Translations under genes and position numbers: made by a program
Assembly: GCF_014197755.1 (NCBI RefSeq)
Contig: NZ_JACIGE010000009.1
Coordinates: forward strand, 1 to 64,000
DNA: 64,000 bases
DNA from: Rhodocyclus tenuis
Lineage (GTDB): Bacteria; Pseudomonadota; Gammaproteobacteria; Burkholderiales; Rhodocyclaceae
Direction of reading: 5' to 3'
Part shown: positions 28,254 through 37,736 of the stretch, in pieces
Position numbering within the stretch: the first letter of the stretch is position 1
Layout of the letters: every line of letters begins with the position of its first letter
Notes under the pieces: generated by a model
Told to the model about the DNA's origin: nothing
The model's database searches: none
The model's input: only the letters and a program-made list of their open reading frames with translations

Positions 28254-30761
28254 ATGCCGCGCACCTTGCTGTCGAACTACCCGGCTAGCAACAACCGCTT
28301 CGACGAAATGATCGATGCGGCCGGAACTGTGCGTCCCGACTGGCGCGCCTTCGTCGAGAGGCTGGCGACGGCGACGCCGGAAGAGATGCGCCGCCGTGCC
28401 GACATCCTGCGCCGGCGCATCCAGGAAAACGGCGTCGCCTACAACGTCTATAGCGATCCGCAGGGCGCCGACCGGCCGTGGGAGCTCGATCCGCTGCCGC
28501 TGATCCTCGGCGCCGACGAATGGCGCGGCATCGCCGCCGCAGTCAGCCAGCGCGCGCGCCTGCTCAATGCCCTGCTTGCCGACATCTACGGCGAACAGCG
28601 CCTGCTGCGCGAAGGCCGCCTGCCGCCGGCGCTGATTTACGGCCACAGCGGTTTCCTCTGGCCCTGTCACGGCATCGTGCCGCCCGGCGGCGTGCATCTG
28701 CATCTCTACGCCGCCGATCTGGCGCGCTCGCCCGACGGCACCTGGTGGGTCGTCGCCGACCGCACGCAGGCGCCTTCCGGCGCCGGTTACGCGCTGGCCA
28801 ACCGGCAGATCGTCTCGCGCGTCTTTCCCGAAGCCTTCCGCGACCTCAAGGTGCAGTCGCTCGGCACCTTCTTTCGTGCGCTGCAGGACAGCCTTGCGCA
28901 CTGGGCGCCCTGTGGTGACGAAACGCCGCTGATCGTCCTGCTGACGCCGGGGCCGGCCAACGAAACCTACTTCGAACACGCCTGGCTGGCGCGTCACCTT
29001 GGTCTGCCGCTGGTCGAAGGCCAGGACCTGACGGTGCGCGGCGAAACGGTCTACCTACGCACGCTTTCCGGGCTGCGCCGCGTGCATGCCATCCTGCGCC
29101 GGCAGGACGACGACTACTGCGATCCGCTCGAACTGCGCGGCGACTCGGCGCTCGGCCTGCCCGGACTGGTGCAGGCGGTGCGCGCCGGACGCGTGCTCGT
29201 CGCCAACGCGATCGGCAGCGGCCTGATCGAATCGGGCGCGCTGTCCGGCTTCCTGCCCGGCGCCTGCCGCGCGCTGCTCGGCGAAACACTGCAGATGCCG
29301 GCGGTGGCCTCGTGGTGGTGCGGCGAACCGGCGGCGCTCGAATTCACCTGCAGCTACCTCGAACGGCTGGTGATCAAGGGCGCTTTCCCGGCGCAGCGCA
29401 TCGAGCCGGTGTTCGGCGCCGACCTCGACGCCGCCGGTCGCGCGGCGATGATCGAACGCCTGCGCGCGCAGCCGCAGCAATGGACGGCGCAGGAACTGGT
29501 CGAGTTTTCGCAGGCGCCGGCCTGGGCCGGTGCCGCCGGTCTGCGTCTGCAGCCGCGCGGCGTCGGCCTGCGCGTCTATGCCGCGGCAACGCCCAACGGC
29601 TACGTCGTCATGCCCGGCGGGCTGACGCGCGTTGCCGGCAGCAACACGCGCGTCGTCTCGATGCAGCGTGGCGGCCTGTCCAAGGATTGCTGGGTGCTCG
29701 GCGGCTCGACCAATGCCGCGCTCAGCCTGGCCAAGGGCGACATCGGCGTCGGCGATCTGGTGCGCAGCGGGCGCAACCTGTCGTCGCGCGCCGTCGAAAA
29801 CCTCTACTGGTTCGGCCGCTACGCCGAGCGCTGTGACGACAGCGCGCGTCTCCTGCGCACCGTGCTTTCGCGCCTGATCGAAGCCGGCGCCGACACGCAG
29901 CCGGCGTTGGTTTCGGCCGCCGATCTCTGCCACCAGCTGGGGCTGCTGCCGGCCGGCGGCGGCACGCTGAAGGCCGCCGAACTGCAGAACGCGCTGCTCG
30001 CGGCCATCTACGAGGAACAGCAGAGTCGCGCGCTGGCCGGCGACATCCGCCGCCTGTTGCGCAGCGGCGCGCAGGTGCGCGAACGCTTCTCCGGCGACCA
30101 CTGGCACGCGCTCAACCGCCTGCAGGCCGATCTTTCGGGTAGCGGCGGCGCGCATATCGACGCCAGCGAAGCGCTTGCCTTCCTCGACCGCGTGCTGCTC
30201 GCCTCGTCGGCGCTGGCTGGTTTTGCCATGGACAGCATGACGCGCGACGACGGCCGCCGCTTCCTGATCATCGGCCGGCGCATCGAGCGGCTGATGTTTC
30301 TCGCCAACGCGCTGGCCTGCTTCCTGCGCCTCGAATCGGCGCGCAGCGAAGGCAGCATCGAATGGCTGCTTGAGGTTGGCGACAGCATCATCACCTACCG
30401 CGCGCGCTACATGAACATCCCCGAGCTGCTGCCGGCGCTCGACCTGATCGTGCTCGACGACAGCAATCCGCACGCCGTCTGCTTCCAGCTGAAGAGCCTG
30501 ATCCGCTACCTGCAGCCGCTGGCCGGCGAACTCGGCGAGCCGGGCGTCGACGCGCTGCGCCGCGATCTTGACGGGCTGCTGGCGCTCGATCTCGCTCCCT
30601 TCGCCGCCGATTCGCCGCCGGGCCTCGTCGGTGCCGCGCGCCTGGCACTGGCGGCGCGGCTCGACACCGTCGCTTCCTCGGCCTACTGGCTCTCGGAACA
30701 GCTGGCCATGCGCTACTTCACCCACGTCGGCGATGTCGGCCGGCAGACGCTCGCTGCCTGA
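28254..30761 (+). CDS. Fused circularly permuted ATP-grasp / alpha-E protein
   Basis: An 835-residue fusion. The first part (about residues 1-495) is an ATP-grasp of the same family as the gene at 23576, with ADRTQAPSGAGYALANRQ and [11 protein letters not shown]. From about residue 515 (SRAVENLYWFGRYAERCDDS) an alpha-E domain follows. Where the first copy has a Gly-rich nucleotide loop, this one reads VIKGAFPAQRIEPVFG, so the ATP site is divergent. The start at 28254 lies well inside a longer frame. It ends in TGATG, sharing a base with the transglutaminase start. Confidence 0.9.
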   Translation: MPRTLLSNYPASNNRFDEMIDAAGTVRPDWRAFVERLATATPEEMRRRADILRRRIQENGVAYNVYSDPQGADRPWELDPLPLILGADEWRGIAAAVSQRARLLNALLADIYGEQRLLREGRLPPALIYGHSGFLWPCHGIVPPGGVHLHLYAADLARSPDGTWWVVADRTQAPSGAGYALANRQIVSRVFPEAFRDLKVQSLGTFFRALQDSLAHWAPCGDETPLIVLLTPGPANETYFEHAWLARHLGLPLVEGQDLTVRGETVYLRTLSGLRRVHAILRRQDDDYCDPLELRGDSALGLPGLVQAVRAGRVLVANAIGSGLIESGALSGFLPGACRALLGETLQMPAVASWWCGEPAALEFTCSYLERLVIKGAFPAQRIEPVFGADLDAAGRAAMIERLRAQPQQWTAQELVEFSQAPAWAGAAGLRLQPRGVGLRVYAAATPNGYVVMPGGLTRVAGSNTRVVSMQRGGLSKDCWVLGGSTNAALSLAKGDIGVGDLVRSGRNLSSRAVENLYWFGRYAERCDDSARLLRTVLSRLIEAGADTQPALVSAADLCHQLGLLPAGGGTLKAAELQNALLAAIYEEQQSRALAGDIRRLLRSGAQVRERFSGDHWHALNRLQADLSGSGGAHIDASEALAFLDRVLLASSALAGFAMDSMTRDDGRRFLIIGRRIERLMFLANALACFLRLESARSEGSIEWLLEVGDSIITYRARYMNIPELLPALDLIVLDDSNPHAVCFQLKSLIRYLQPLAGELGEPGVDALRRDLDGLLALDLAPFAADSPPGLVGAARLALAARLDTVASSAYWLSEQLAMRYFTHVGDVGRQTLAA

Positions 30762-31714
30762 TGCTGTCGACACTCCTCTACCACGTGGTGCACGAAACGC
30801 GTTACGCCTACAGCGTGCCGGTTTCGCTGTCGCGCCAGCTGCTGCACCTGACGCCGCGCGATACGCTGTGGCAGAACTGCCGCTCGCACCGCCTCTTCGT
30901 CGAGCCGCTACCGACCTGCCAGCGCGAGCGCATCGACGCCCTCGGCAATCTGGTCAACGAGTTCGCCATCGAGGCGCCGCACCAGTTCCTGCACGTGCGT
31001 GCCGAAAGCGTCGTGGCGCTGATACCGCGCAGCGGCGGCTCGCTGCAGCCCGGCTCGGGCGACTGGCTGGCGGCGTCGCCGTCCTGGGAAGACGTCAGTC
31101 GCACGCTGGCCTACCACGGCACGCCGGCGCAGCCGGAAGTGAGCTGCTTCCAGTTTGAGTCACCAGCAGTCGAGGTCGGCCGCGACTTTGCCGACTTTGC
31201 CAGCCACTCCTTCCTGCCCGGCCGGCCGCTGCTGCAGTCGGCCTACGCGCTGATGCAGCGCATCTTCGACGAGTTCGATTTCGACCCGGAAGCGACGACA
31301 GTATCGACGCCGGTGCGCGAGGTCTTGCAGCGCCGCCGCGGCGTCTGCCAGGACTTTGCGCACCTGATGCTCGCCTGCCTGCGTTCGCTCGGCTTATCCG
31401 CGCGCTACGTCAGCGGCTACCTGCTGACGCAGCCGCCACCCGGCGAACCGCGCCTGATCGGCGCCGACGCGTCGCACGCCTGGGTCTCCGTTTTCTGTCC
31501 GAAATTCGGTTGGGTCGATTTCGATCCGACCAATTCCATGTTGCCCACGCACGAGCACGTCACGCTCGCCTGGGGGCGCGATTTCACCGACGTTTCGCCG
31601 ATGCGTGGCGTGATTCTCGGTGGCGGTGAACAGCAACTCGACGTTGCCGTGACGGTCACTCCGCTCACTACCGACAGCAGCGGAGAAGAGGGAACGGAGC
31701 ATGCCTTTCAGTGA
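30761..31714 (+). CDS. Transglutaminase-like cysteine protease family protein
   Basis: A 317-residue bacterial transglutaminase-like protein. An N-terminal beta domain (ETRYAYSVPVSLSRQLLHL) precedes the core with catalytic Cys in RRGVCQDFAHLML (near residue 194), His in GADASHAWVSVF (near 239) and Asp in WVDFDPTN. Members probably hydrolyse or transfer amide bonds. It is translationally coupled to the fused ATP-grasp/alpha-E gene, and its last 14 bases overlap the Crp/Fnr gene. Confidence 0.92.
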   Translation: MLSTLLYHVVHETRYAYSVPVSLSRQLLHLTPRDTLWQNCRSHRLFVEPLPTCQRERIDALGNLVNEFAIEAPHQFLHVRAESVVALIPRSGGSLQPGSGDWLAASPSWEDVSRTLAYHGTPAQPEVSCFQFESPAVEVGRDFADFASHSFLPGRPLLQSAYALMQRIFDEFDFDPEATTVSTPVREVLQRRRGVCQDFAHLMLACLRSLGLSARYVSGYLLTQPPPGEPRLIGADASHAWVSVFCPKFGWVDFDPTNSMLPTHEHVTLAWGRDFTDVSPMRGVILGGGEQQLDVAVTVTPLTTDSSGEEGTEHAFQ

Positions 31715-32417
31715 TACCGAAATTGCCCTGATCAAATCGGCGCAGTTGCTCAGCGACCTGCCGCCGCCGGTGGTCGACGCGGCGCTGTCGGCGGGCGAGG
31801 GCGAGCAGTTGCGCCTGCCGCCGGATACCGTATTCCTCGAAGCCGGCATGCCGCAGCCGGGGCTGTGGGTGATTGCCCACGGCACCATCGAAACCTTCGT
31901 CGTCGACGCTACCGGCCGCGAGAAGATCGTCGACTTTGCCCAGATCGGCGGCACGCTTGGCGAAGAAAGCCTGTTCGACGGGCGCGCGCTGCCGTATTCG
32001 GCGCGCAGCCTCACCCAGGCCGCCGTGCTGCAACTGCCCGAGCCGCTGGTCGGCGAATGGATGGCCACGTACCCGGCCTTCGGACGGCGGCTGATGGCAC
32101 TCGTCGCCGAACGTATCGACTACGTGAGCCGCGACGTACTCACCTTCTGCACCAAGAAAGCCGCGGCGCGGCTGGTCTGCTACCTCGTCTGCCACTTCGA
32201 CCGCCGGCCCGATTCGCCCGATGGCACGCACAGCCTGCATCTGGCCATCCCGCGCAACAAGCTCGCCTCGCGCCTGGGAATCAGCGACTCGCACCTCTCG
32301 CGCGCCTTCCGCGAGCTGGAAGAAAAAGGCCTCATCGCCAAGCAGGGGCGTGGCTACTTCATTCCTGACGTGCACGCGCTATCGCATTACGTCTGCCCGG
32401 CCGGCTGCGACTTCTAG
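31701..32417 (+). CDS. Crp/Fnr family transcriptional regulator
   Basis: A 238-residue regulator with an N-terminal cyclic-nucleotide-like sensory barrel (FLEAGMPQPGLWVIAHGTIE near residue 45), a long dimer helix and a winged helix-turn-helix (LHLAIPRNKLASRLGISDSH near residue 180). It lacks the Fnr N-terminal cysteine cluster; the effector is unknown. It overlaps the transglutaminase gene, so it probably serves the ATP-grasp/Anbu locus. The C-terminus is CPAGCDF. Confidence 0.88.
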   Translation: MPFSDTEIALIKSAQLLSDLPPPVVDAALSAGEGEQLRLPPDTVFLEAGMPQPGLWVIAHGTIETFVVDATGREKIVDFAQIGGTLGEESLFDGRALPYSARSLTQAAVLQLPEPLVGEWMATYPAFGRRLMALVAERIDYVSRDVLTFCTKKAAARLVCYLVCHFDRRPDSPDGTHSLHLAIPRNKLASRLGISDSHLSRAFRELEEKGLIAKQGRGYFIPDVHALSHYVCPAGCDF

Positions 32418-32438
32418 CCGGCTGCGGCGCCGGGGCGG

Positions 32439-33704
32439 CTAGCCGGCGAGCTGGAACGCCGGCGCCATCCACTCCTGCTCCCTGCGGGCAATTCCCAGCG
32501 CATCGGCGATCTTCGGCCACTGCCGGACGATCTTTTGAATCCGCGCGATCTCCGTTTCTGCCTCAGCGGGCGTGTAGCGGAAGTACTCGGCGACTTCCAT
32601 CGCCAGCGTGAGGTCCAGCGCGTTGTCCTTTTCGGTGATGTTGAGCTTGAGGCCGCGGGCGGCGGGCGTCGGGTTGAGGTCGTAGGCGGGCGATAGCTCC
32701 CAGCCCCTGCCGGGCGCCAGCAGAAAGCCGTGATTGCGCAGGTGGTCGTCGCAATTGCTCACGCACAGGTTGAAGACAACGCGGCGCCACAGCTCGCGCA
32801 GGTCTGTCCTTGCCTGCGCACCATGGTCGTAGAGCACCTGCGCGATCTCCAGATAGGAGACGCCGGTGGACGCGTCTTCGCCATCGACATGCCCGGTGAG
32901 CGTCATCGCCGAGGCGAAGTGGCGGCGCAACTGCGGCGCCGGCCGGTCGAAGCGGCGCACGAGGAAAGTGCGCTGTGCCGAGGCATAGCGGTTTGACTCG
33001 GCAGCGGTGACGCGCAGTCCTGCGGCTTCGGCGAGGATGTAGGTGAGATGCTCCCAGGCGCCGAGATCGTAACTGTCGTGCAGGCTGGGGAATTTGGCGA
33101 TCCAGGCATTGCCGGCCGCGTCGACCACACCCGCTTTCGGCCGGGCGCCGCCGAGCGAGCCACCGGGCGCGAGCAGCAGACGTAGCCATTCGTCGACGGC
33201 GGCGCTGTCTTCGCCTTTTTCGATCTCGCGGCAGGCGTGTTCGAGTTCGCGCAGACGGGTCATCGGCGGCGCGGCCATGCCGGTCTGATCGGCGACGAAG
33301 GGGCCGGCGTCATCGACGCGCAGACGGATCGCCCCGACGCGGAAGAGGTCGTGTACGCCGATCAGGTAATCGGATTCGATCAGGCGCGCGCCCGGCTCGA
33401 CACGCCCGGCTTTCCTGTCCCGCTCGAAACGCCGCTCGATCAGCGTGCGCCCCCAGCGGTCGGGTGCGATGTCCTGCAACAGGCCGAAGCTCTTGTGCCC
33501 CTGGGCGGGGTACTGCGGTCCGCGCAGCCAGCGGATGGCAGGATCGAGCGGCGCGCCCAGGCTTTCGAGTCGCGGAATTTCGTCTGCCAGCAACTCCAGT
33601 TCGAAGGTTTCGCTCCGCCCGGCGCGATGGCAGTGCAGCTTGGCAAAGCAGGTCGGCTCGCCGGTCTGCGCCCAGTCCGCATGGAGCGCGAGTTCGCGCG
33701 ACAT
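32439..33704 (-). CDS. hipA: HipA-family serine/threonine kinase toxin
   Basis: A 421-residue HipA-like kinase. It has the activation-region motif GGARPKAGV near residue 185, a catalytic loop VSNCDDHLRNHGF near 316 and the metal motif YDLNPTP near 341, all intact. HipA enzymes phosphorylate targets such as glutamyl-tRNA synthetase and slow growth. It starts 3 bases after the hipB stop, so the antitoxin is made first. Confidence 0.9.
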   Translation of the reverse strand: MSRELALHADWAQTGEPTCFAKLHCHRAGRSETFELELLADEIPRLESLGAPLDPAIRWLRGPQYPAQGHKSFGLLQDIAPDRWGRTLIERRFERDRKAGRVEPGARLIESDYLIGVHDLFRVGAIRLRVDDAGPFVADQTGMAAPPMTRLRELEHACREIEKGEDSAAVDEWLRLLLAPGGSLGGARPKAGVVDAAGNAWIAKFPSLHDSYDLGAWEHLTYILAEAAGLRVTAAESNRYASAQRTFLVRRFDRPAPQLRRHFASAMTLTGHVDGEDASTGVSYLEIAQVLYDHGAQARTDLRELWRRVVFNLCVSNCDDHLRNHGFLLAPGRGWELSPAYDLNPTPAARGLKLNITEKDNALDLTLAMEVAEYFRYTPAEAETEIARIQKIVRQWPKIADALGIARREQEWMAPAFQLAG

Positions 33705-33707
33705 GGC

Positions 33708-34145
33708 TCAGTCCCGCTCCAACAGGTGCAGGAAGTCGCGATTGCTGACCGCGCCTTCGCCGCTCACCGGCTCGTCCGGCACGGTCGCCGGAACTGCCGC
33801 GGGCGCCTCTGCCGCTGCTCGCGGCAGCGTGCGCGAAATCCGCCGGCGCTTTGCCGGCGCGAGCAGCTTGCTGTCCTGCAGCAGCCGTCCGCTGGCATCC
33901 TCGCGTGCCACCAGCGCCAGATCGGACTGCAACTGCAGCACCTGCAGCGCCGCCAGATAGTGCCCCATTGCCACCGAGGCATCGCCCGACTCGATCTTGC
34001 GGTAAGTGACCAGGCTGACGCCGACACGCTCACTCATCTGTTCGCTGGTGATGCCGCGCCGGAGCCGGGCGAGCCTGATCCTCTCACCCAGATCGGTGAG
34101 CAACCGCGCACTACGTGGCAACAACCTGACGGCGGAACGCCCCAT
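33708..34145 (-). CDS. hipB: HipB-like antitoxin, XRE family
   Basis: A 145-residue protein with an XRE helix-turn-helix at about residues 18-75 (GERIRLARLRRGITSEQMSE, then KIESGDAS). The Ala/Pro-rich C-terminal half is probably flexible and binds HipA. It lies upstream of hipA in a two-gene operon. An AT-rich region with an inverted repeat precedes it. Confidence 0.85.
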   Translation of the reverse strand: MGRSAVRLLPRSARLLTDLGERIRLARLRRGITSEQMSERVGVSLVTYRKIESGDASVAMGHYLAALQVLQLQSDLALVAREDASGRLLQDSKLLAPAKRRRISRTLPRAAAEAPAAVPATVPDEPVSGEGAVSNRDFLHLLERD

Positions 34146-34165
34146 GGATGTCTCCTCAAATATGA

Positions 34166-34206
34166 AAATACTCTAGCGCATAAATTCACAAAGCGACAGA
34201 GTATTT
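34166..34206. repeat. Inverted repeat, candidate hipBA operator
   Basis: Nine-base perfect arms AAATACTCT (34166-34174) and AGAGTATTT (34198-34206) are separated by 23 AT-rich bases just upstream of hipB. The position is suitable for HipB autorepression, but the arm sequence differs from the known E. coli operator. Confidence 0.5.
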
Positions 34207-34425
34207 ACTGTTAGTGCCTGGCGTGCCGTCTGCTGCCCGGCCCTGCACCGCGAACGCAAGCGTCGGCAGAAGCTTGCGCAGGGGGCTGAAACACTTCCGC
34301 GGTAGAATCCGCCACCGGGCGAGTGCCGCCGTTCGCAGTGTGCGAACCGGGTTTTCTCGATGGCTGCCGGGCAGGCAACTCGAGCTTGCTGCGCGCGCAT
34401 GCCTTTCCCCAACGGACTGGCCTAC

Positions 34426-35163
34426 ATGACCAAGAAAAAGAAACCGCACAGCCTGCCGGACCCGAAGCGCAACCGCCTGCTGGCGTCGCTTCCCGCCAAG
34501 GATTACGAACGTCTGCTGAGCGAGCTTGAACTCGTCGACATGCCCAAGGGCTGGACGATGTCGGAGTCGGGCGATCACGTGAACTATCTGCACTTCCCGG
34601 TCTCCGGGATCGTCTCGCTGATCTACTCGCTCGAAGACGGCTCATCAAGCGAAACGGCGCTGGTCGGCAACGAAGGCATGGTCGGCATCTCGATCTTCAT
34701 GGGTGGCGAGAGCATGCCGACCAGCACCGATGTGCAGAGCGCCGGCCAGGCTTACCGGCTCAGCCGCAAGGTGATGAAGCACGAGTTCTCGCTCGGCGGG
34801 CAGTTGCAGCACGTGGCGCTGCTGTTCACGCAGGCGATGATCGCGCAGACCTCGCAGACTGCCGTCTGCAACCAGCACCATTCGCTGGATCAGCGCATGT
34901 GCCGCTGGCTGTTGATGTCGCTCGACCGCAGCGACGGCGATGTGCTGGCGATCACGCACGAGGCGATCAGCAAACTGCTCGGCGTTCGCCGCGAAAGCGT
35001 CACCCAGATTCTCGGCCAGCTGGAAAAAGACGAGCTGCTGGCGCTCGCCCGCGGCCGCATCACCATCCGCGACCGTGCCGAGCTCGAAAAGCGCGTCTGC
35101 GAGTGTTACGCGGTCGTTCAGGAAGAATACGAGCGCCTGCTGCCGGGCGGCTGCGACTTTTAA
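34426..35163 (+). CDS. Crp/Fnr family transcriptional regulator
   Basis: A 245-residue regulator with an N-terminal sensory barrel (MTKKKKPHSLPDPKRNRLLA opens the protein) and a C-terminal helix-turn-helix (ITHEAISKLLGVRRESVTQI near residue 177). It is divergent from hipBA. The start at 34426 is preferred because the Lys-rich beginning is followed at once by conserved sequence; upstream in-frame starts add a low-similarity stretch. The C-terminus LLPGGCDF resembles that of the regulator at 31701. Confidence 0.84.
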   Translation: MTKKKKPHSLPDPKRNRLLASLPAKDYERLLSELELVDMPKGWTMSESGDHVNYLHFPVSGIVSLIYSLEDGSSSETALVGNEGMVGISIFMGGESMPTSTDVQSAGQAYRLSRKVMKHEFSLGGQLQHVALLFTQAMIAQTSQTAVCNQHHSLDQRMCRWLLMSLDRSDGDVLAITHEAISKLLGVRRESVTQILGQLEKDELLALARGRITIRDRAELEKRVCECYAVVQEEYERLLPGGCDF

Positions 35164-35234
35164 CCTACGCGCAGGTTCAAGACGGTGCGGGGCGTCGGCC
35201 CCGTCCGCGTGTTCGGTATGCCGATAGCGCGGCG

Positions 35235-37736
35235 TCAGCCCGCGGCGGCCGCGCTCCCGGTGGCGATTCCCCGCAGTAGGGGGAAGAAGCGCCGGTCGTC
35301 ACCGAGCATGTGCCGCGCCACCAGGTCTTGAACGAGGAACTGGAGCAGTTCGCCGAGCGCCAGCGTGCCCGCGTCGTACCGGCCGGCGAGCGCCACGGCC
35401 TGGTCGAGCAGCTGGCCGTGGATGCGGGCGTGCGCGGCGGCATCGGCGAATCCGATCTCTGCGAGGACCGCTTCCTCGTCGCGCGAGTGCTGCGCCACGT
35501 CGTTCATCAACGTGTCGATAAGGGGGCGCATCCTGTCGTTCGGCAGATCGGCGAGCAGTGCGGCGATGATCGCGTTGGCGTCCTCGAACAGCTTGCGGTG
35601 CTGCTGGTCGATCAGCGCATGGCCGCACGCGTAGTCGGCATGCCAGACGAGATGCAGGAGCTTCATCCGGTCGGCGTCGCTCACCTGCCGGGTGGCGTCG
35701 GCTTCCTCGGCCAGACGCACCGCGTCACGGCCGCCCACCTTGGCCTGATACATCGCCGTGTCGGCGCGCTGGAGAATGTCCTCGGCGCAGGCGTCGTCGC
35801 CGCAGAACAGCGTCAGCCCGATGCTCGCCGTGCACCGGTGCGCGATGGCGAGCGCGTTGCCATCGGCCTTGGGGACGCTCAGCGCGTAGGACGCGGCGAG
35901 CGCGATGCGAATCTTCTCGGCGATCTGGCTGGCCTGGCGCGACGATTCCGTGCGTCCGGCCGAGAGACTGCTGATCATCACCACGAACTCGTCGCCGCCG
36001 AAGCGCGCCACCGTGTCCAGCTCGCGCACGCAGCTACGCAGGCGGCGGGCGGCCTCGATCAGCAACTGATCGCCGGCTTCGTGTCCGTGCGCATCGTTGA
36101 GCGGCTTGAAGTTGTCGAGGTCGATGAACATCAAGGCGCCATAGCCGCCGCCGCGCCGCATCGCGGCCATGGCCAGATGCAGCCGGTCGTCGAGCAGGCG
36201 GCGGTTGGGCAGCTGCGTGAGCGGATCGTGGAAGGCCAGTTGCCGCACCTGCGCTTCCATCTGGCGGCGTTCGCTGATGTCGCGTGTCACGCCGAGAATG
36301 CAGACGAACTCGCCGGCGGCGTTCTTCATGCCGGCGGTGGTGACTTCGGTCCACACCGTGCTGCCGTCCTTGCACGGTTGCTCCAGCTCGCCGCGGAACT
36401 CGGGAATCGGCAGGCCCGCATTTGCCGCGGCGACCGTGCGCGCGAGCGCGTCAAGCGCGATGGGCGCCGATTCCGGCGTCACCAGTTCGTCGATCGACTG
36501 GCGCAGGACTTCCGCGCAGCTGTAGCCGCGCAGCTTTTCCACTGACGGACTGACGTAGGTGATCTGGCCGGCCAGGTTCATCGTCCAGATGACGTCGGTG
36601 GCGTGGTCGGCAAGCAGCCGGTGGCGCTCCTCGGAGACGCGCAGCGCTTCCTGCGCCGTCCGGCTTTCGGTGAGGGCGTGGCTGAGACGGCGGTTGAAGC
36701 GGTACACGAACACCGCAGCGCCACTCGCCAGCACGAGGATCGCCAGCGCCACATACCAGGGGGTGCGGTCGGGCTCGGGACTCGGGTCGTAGAGAAAACC
36801 GTCGAGCGGGTAGGCGCGCGGCAGCAGGCCGAGATCGGCGTAGGTGTCGGCAATATGGCGCCAGCGCCCCGGATTCATGTAGCCAACCTCGATCAGGTCG
36901 GTGCGCAGCAGCGGCGCCATGCGCCGCGCCTCGGCCATATAGAAGTCGCGCGGATGCTGCTGCGAGTATTTGGCGTGGATCAGCTCGGCAATTTCTTCCG
37001 GGTGCTCCATCGCATACTGCCAGCCACGCAGGCTGGCCTCGCGCATGGCGCGCACGCGGTCCGGGCGCTGGGCGATTTCGCGCTCGGTGGTGAACAGGTT
37101 GTCACCGTAGAAATCGATGCCGGCGGCGCGGGGCGTGTAGGTGTGGTAGCTGATCCCGGCCTGATCGAGGTAATAGGTTTCGTTGGTGACGTAGGCCGAC
37201 ATCGCATCGACTTTGCCGTCAACGAGGTCCTGATAGCGGAAGCTGTGCGGGAGCAGGGTGATGCGCTCCGGCGAAATGCCTTCCTGGCGCAGGTAGGCGA
37301 TCAGTTCGTCCGACTGGTGCTCGATCATGAAGCGCTTGCCGACGAGATCGTGAATGCCCTGCGTGGCATCGCTCGCGCGGACCAGCAGCACCAGCGGCGA
37401 ATGCTGGAATACCACTGCCAACGCCACCACCGGCTGGCCGCTCCTGCGTGCCAGCAGCAGGCTGCTGTTGCCGACGCCGTATTCAGCCTGGCCGTCGACC
37501 ACGCTCCTGACCGGATCGCTCCCCGGCCGTGCCTCGCGGATGTCGACGTCCAGCCCGACGTCGCGGTAGAAGCCCTTCTCGGCCGCCGCGTAGTAGCCGG
37601 CAAACTGGAAGGCGTGCGTCCATTTCAACTGCAGCGCCACCCGCTCCAGCGCGCACGCAGGAGACGTCCCGAAGGCCAGCAGCGCCAGGCTCAACGCCAG
37701 GGCCGCGCGGAATCGGGAGGGAAAGCGCAGATGCAT
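35235..37736 (-). CDS. Periplasmic-binding / PAS / GGDEF / hemerythrin signalling protein
   Basis: An 833-residue sensor. After a signal peptide comes an NMT1/THI5-like substrate-binding domain (about residues 28-300), then a membrane helix (about 325-345), a PAS domain (about 370-490, DVIWTMNLAGQITYVSPSVE), a diguanylate cyclase domain with intact RFGGDEF and an RELD inhibitory site 5 residues upstream, and a bacteriohemerythrin domain with the H-x3-D and HxxxE-type ligands (GHALIDQQHRKLF). It probably joins solute and oxygen sensing to cyclic di-GMP. Start 37736 gives the clean signal peptide. Confidence 0.88.
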   Translation of the reverse strand: MHLRFPSRFRAALALSLALLAFGTSPACALERVALQLKWTHAFQFAGYYAAAEKGFYRDVGLDVDIREARPGSDPVRSVVDGQAEYGVGNSSLLLARRSGQPVVALAVVFQHSPLVLLVRASDATQGIHDLVGKRFMIEHQSDELIAYLRQEGISPERITLLPHSFRYQDLVDGKVDAMSAYVTNETYYLDQAGISYHTYTPRAAGIDFYGDNLFTTEREIAQRPDRVRAMREASLRGWQYAMEHPEEIAELIHAKYSQQHPRDFYMAEARRMAPLLRTDLIEVGYMNPGRWRHIADTYADLGLLPRAYPLDGFLYDPSPEPDRTPWYVALAILVLASGAAVFVYRFNRRLSHALTESRTAQEALRVSEERHRLLADHATDVIWTMNLAGQITYVSPSVEKLRGYSCAEVLRQSIDELVTPESAPIALDALARTVAAANAGLPIPEFRGELEQPCKDGSTVWTEVTTAGMKNAAGEFVCILGVTRDISERRQMEAQVRQLAFHDPLTQLPNRRLLDDRLHLAMAAMRRGGGYGALMFIDLDNFKPLNDAHGHEAGDQLLIEAARRLRSCVRELDTVARFGGDEFVVMISSLSAGRTESSRQASQIAEKIRIALAASYALSVPKADGNALAIAHRCTASIGLTLFCGDDACAEDILQRADTAMYQAKVGGRDAVRLAEEADATRQVSDADRMKLLHLVWHADYACGHALIDQQHRKLFEDANAIIAALLADLPNDRMRPLIDTLMNDVAQHSRDEEAVLAEIGFADAAAHARIHGQLLDQAVALAGRYDAGTLALGELLQFLVQDLVARHMLGDDRRFFPLLRGIATGSAAAAG

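Noticed and set aside
29055-30773. 572-codon minus-strand frame opposite the fused ATP-grasp gene
   Set aside because: It is antisense to a gene with clear domains and has no recognisable motif or ribosome site.
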